Shown here piece after piece: positions 5,529-5,821 of a DNA stretch of 5,821 nt. The stretch lies in contig DKGN01000108.1 in assembly GCA_002453275.1 (NCBI GenBank), positions 1-5,821 on the forward strand, given 5' to 3'. The DNA is from Caryophanales bacterium UBA6769. GTDB lineage: Bacteria > Bacillota > Bacilli > Bacillales > UBA6769. Every line of letters starts with the position of its first letter. Within the stretch, counting starts at the first letter, position 1. Made by a program: the position numbers and the translations under genes. The notes beneath the pieces are model-generated. The model made no database searches and had not been told where the DNA came from. It saw nothing but the letters and a program-made list of their open reading frames with translations.

Positions 5529-5821
5529 AAGATAAAAAGATAACAATCGATTCAACCGATTACGAATTTCACTTAAAAGAAAATGAGTGGCAATTGACAC
5601 TTGTAAAATCACAAACTAAATTGAAAGACAACCGGCAACTTGCTCTACTTAAGGAACCATCAGATTATTTTATGCCTGTTAAAATTGAAGAAAGCAGTGA
5701 CGCTTTTCTTTTTTCATTTTCAATTTCACCCCATGCTCAAACGTGGGACGACATTCAAAAGTTAAATCAAAATGATAAGTTGCGTTTATTACTTAACATT
5801 TCACGATTTAAAAAGACTTTG
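5525..5821 (+). CDS. essB: T7SSb component EssB (YukC-type), N-terminal part
   Basis: The frame opens at ATG 5525 and runs through the window end, so only 99 of roughly 400-450 expected residues are visible. It begins MKDKKITIDSTDYEFHLKEN. The visible part, including EWQLTLVKSQTKL and DYFMPVKI, fits the cytoplasmic N-terminal pseudokinase-fold domain of EssB/YukC. The family's single transmembrane helix and C-terminal extracellular domain lie beyond the window. EssB is a dimeric inner subunit that binds the EssC/YukB ATPase and is essential for secretion. Its ATG overlaps the esaB stop (ATGA). An AAAGGGG site at 5507-5513 lies 11 nt upstream, inside esaB, so the two genes should be translationally coupled. 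Position after esaB and residue pattern make the call firm despite truncation. Confidence 0.92.
   Translation, partial: MKDKKITIDSTDYEFHLKENEWQLTLVKSQTKLKDNRQLALLKEPSDYFMPVKIEESSDAFLFSFSISPHAQTWDDIQKLNQNDKLRLLLNISRFKKTL

Noticed and set aside
1..5821. CRISPR array, tRNA or rRNA gene, insertion sequence or attachment site
   Set aside because: I saw no spaced direct repeats of CRISPR type, no cloverleaf or rRNA-like stretch, no transposase fragment and no terminal inverted repeats with target duplication.

Overview
This window carries the start of a type VIIb secretion (T7SSb, Ess/Yuk) operon from a low-GC Gram-positive bacterium. A Bacillaceae-type member of the Bacillota is most likely. The reasons are AT-rich DNA, strong AGGAG-type ribosome binding sites, sigma-A style promoters, a YugI/GSP13-type S1 protein closely resembling the Bacillus subtilis one, and T7SSb proteins of the YukE/YueB/YukD/YukC type. 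I cannot name a species. All genes read on the + strand.

Layout: (1) Bases 2-283 are the 3' end of an unrecognised gene cut by the window edge. (2) A textbook promoter (347-375) drives a short S1-domain RNA-binding protein, yugI/cvfD (408-812), which ends in a clear intrinsic terminator (821-852). (3) A 217-bp gap (853-1069) holds no gene. It contains overlapping inverted repeats and an extended -10 promoter (1004-1012) for the secretion operon. (4) esxA (1070-1366) encodes the secreted WXG100 protein. (5) A 162-bp gap holds a strong 13-bp hairpin (1405-1438), then AT-rich alternating repeats (1479-1511) and a weak second promoter candidate. (6) esaA (1529-4759), essA (4734-5243), esaB (5259-5528) and essB (from 5525, cut by the window end) are packed with overlaps or a 15-bp gap, as in one translationally coupled transcript.

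How they work together: EsxA is the small helical-hairpin substrate. EsaA is a large polytopic protein with a long extracellular part (the YueB homologue is the SPP1 phage receptor). EssA is a small membrane subunit, EsaB a ubiquitin-like cytosolic factor, and EssB a pseudokinase-fold membrane subunit. The ATPase EssC and any LXG toxins are not in the window and would be expected downstream. The order esxA-esaA-essA-esaB-essB is that of Staphylococcus and Listeria, not the yukE-yukD-yukC-yukBA-yueB order of B. subtilis.

The core system is known. The less ordinary items are the hexanucleotide tandem repeat that encodes an acidic extracellular linker in EsaA, the hairpin separating esxA from the machinery genes, and the inverted repeats around the esxA promoter.
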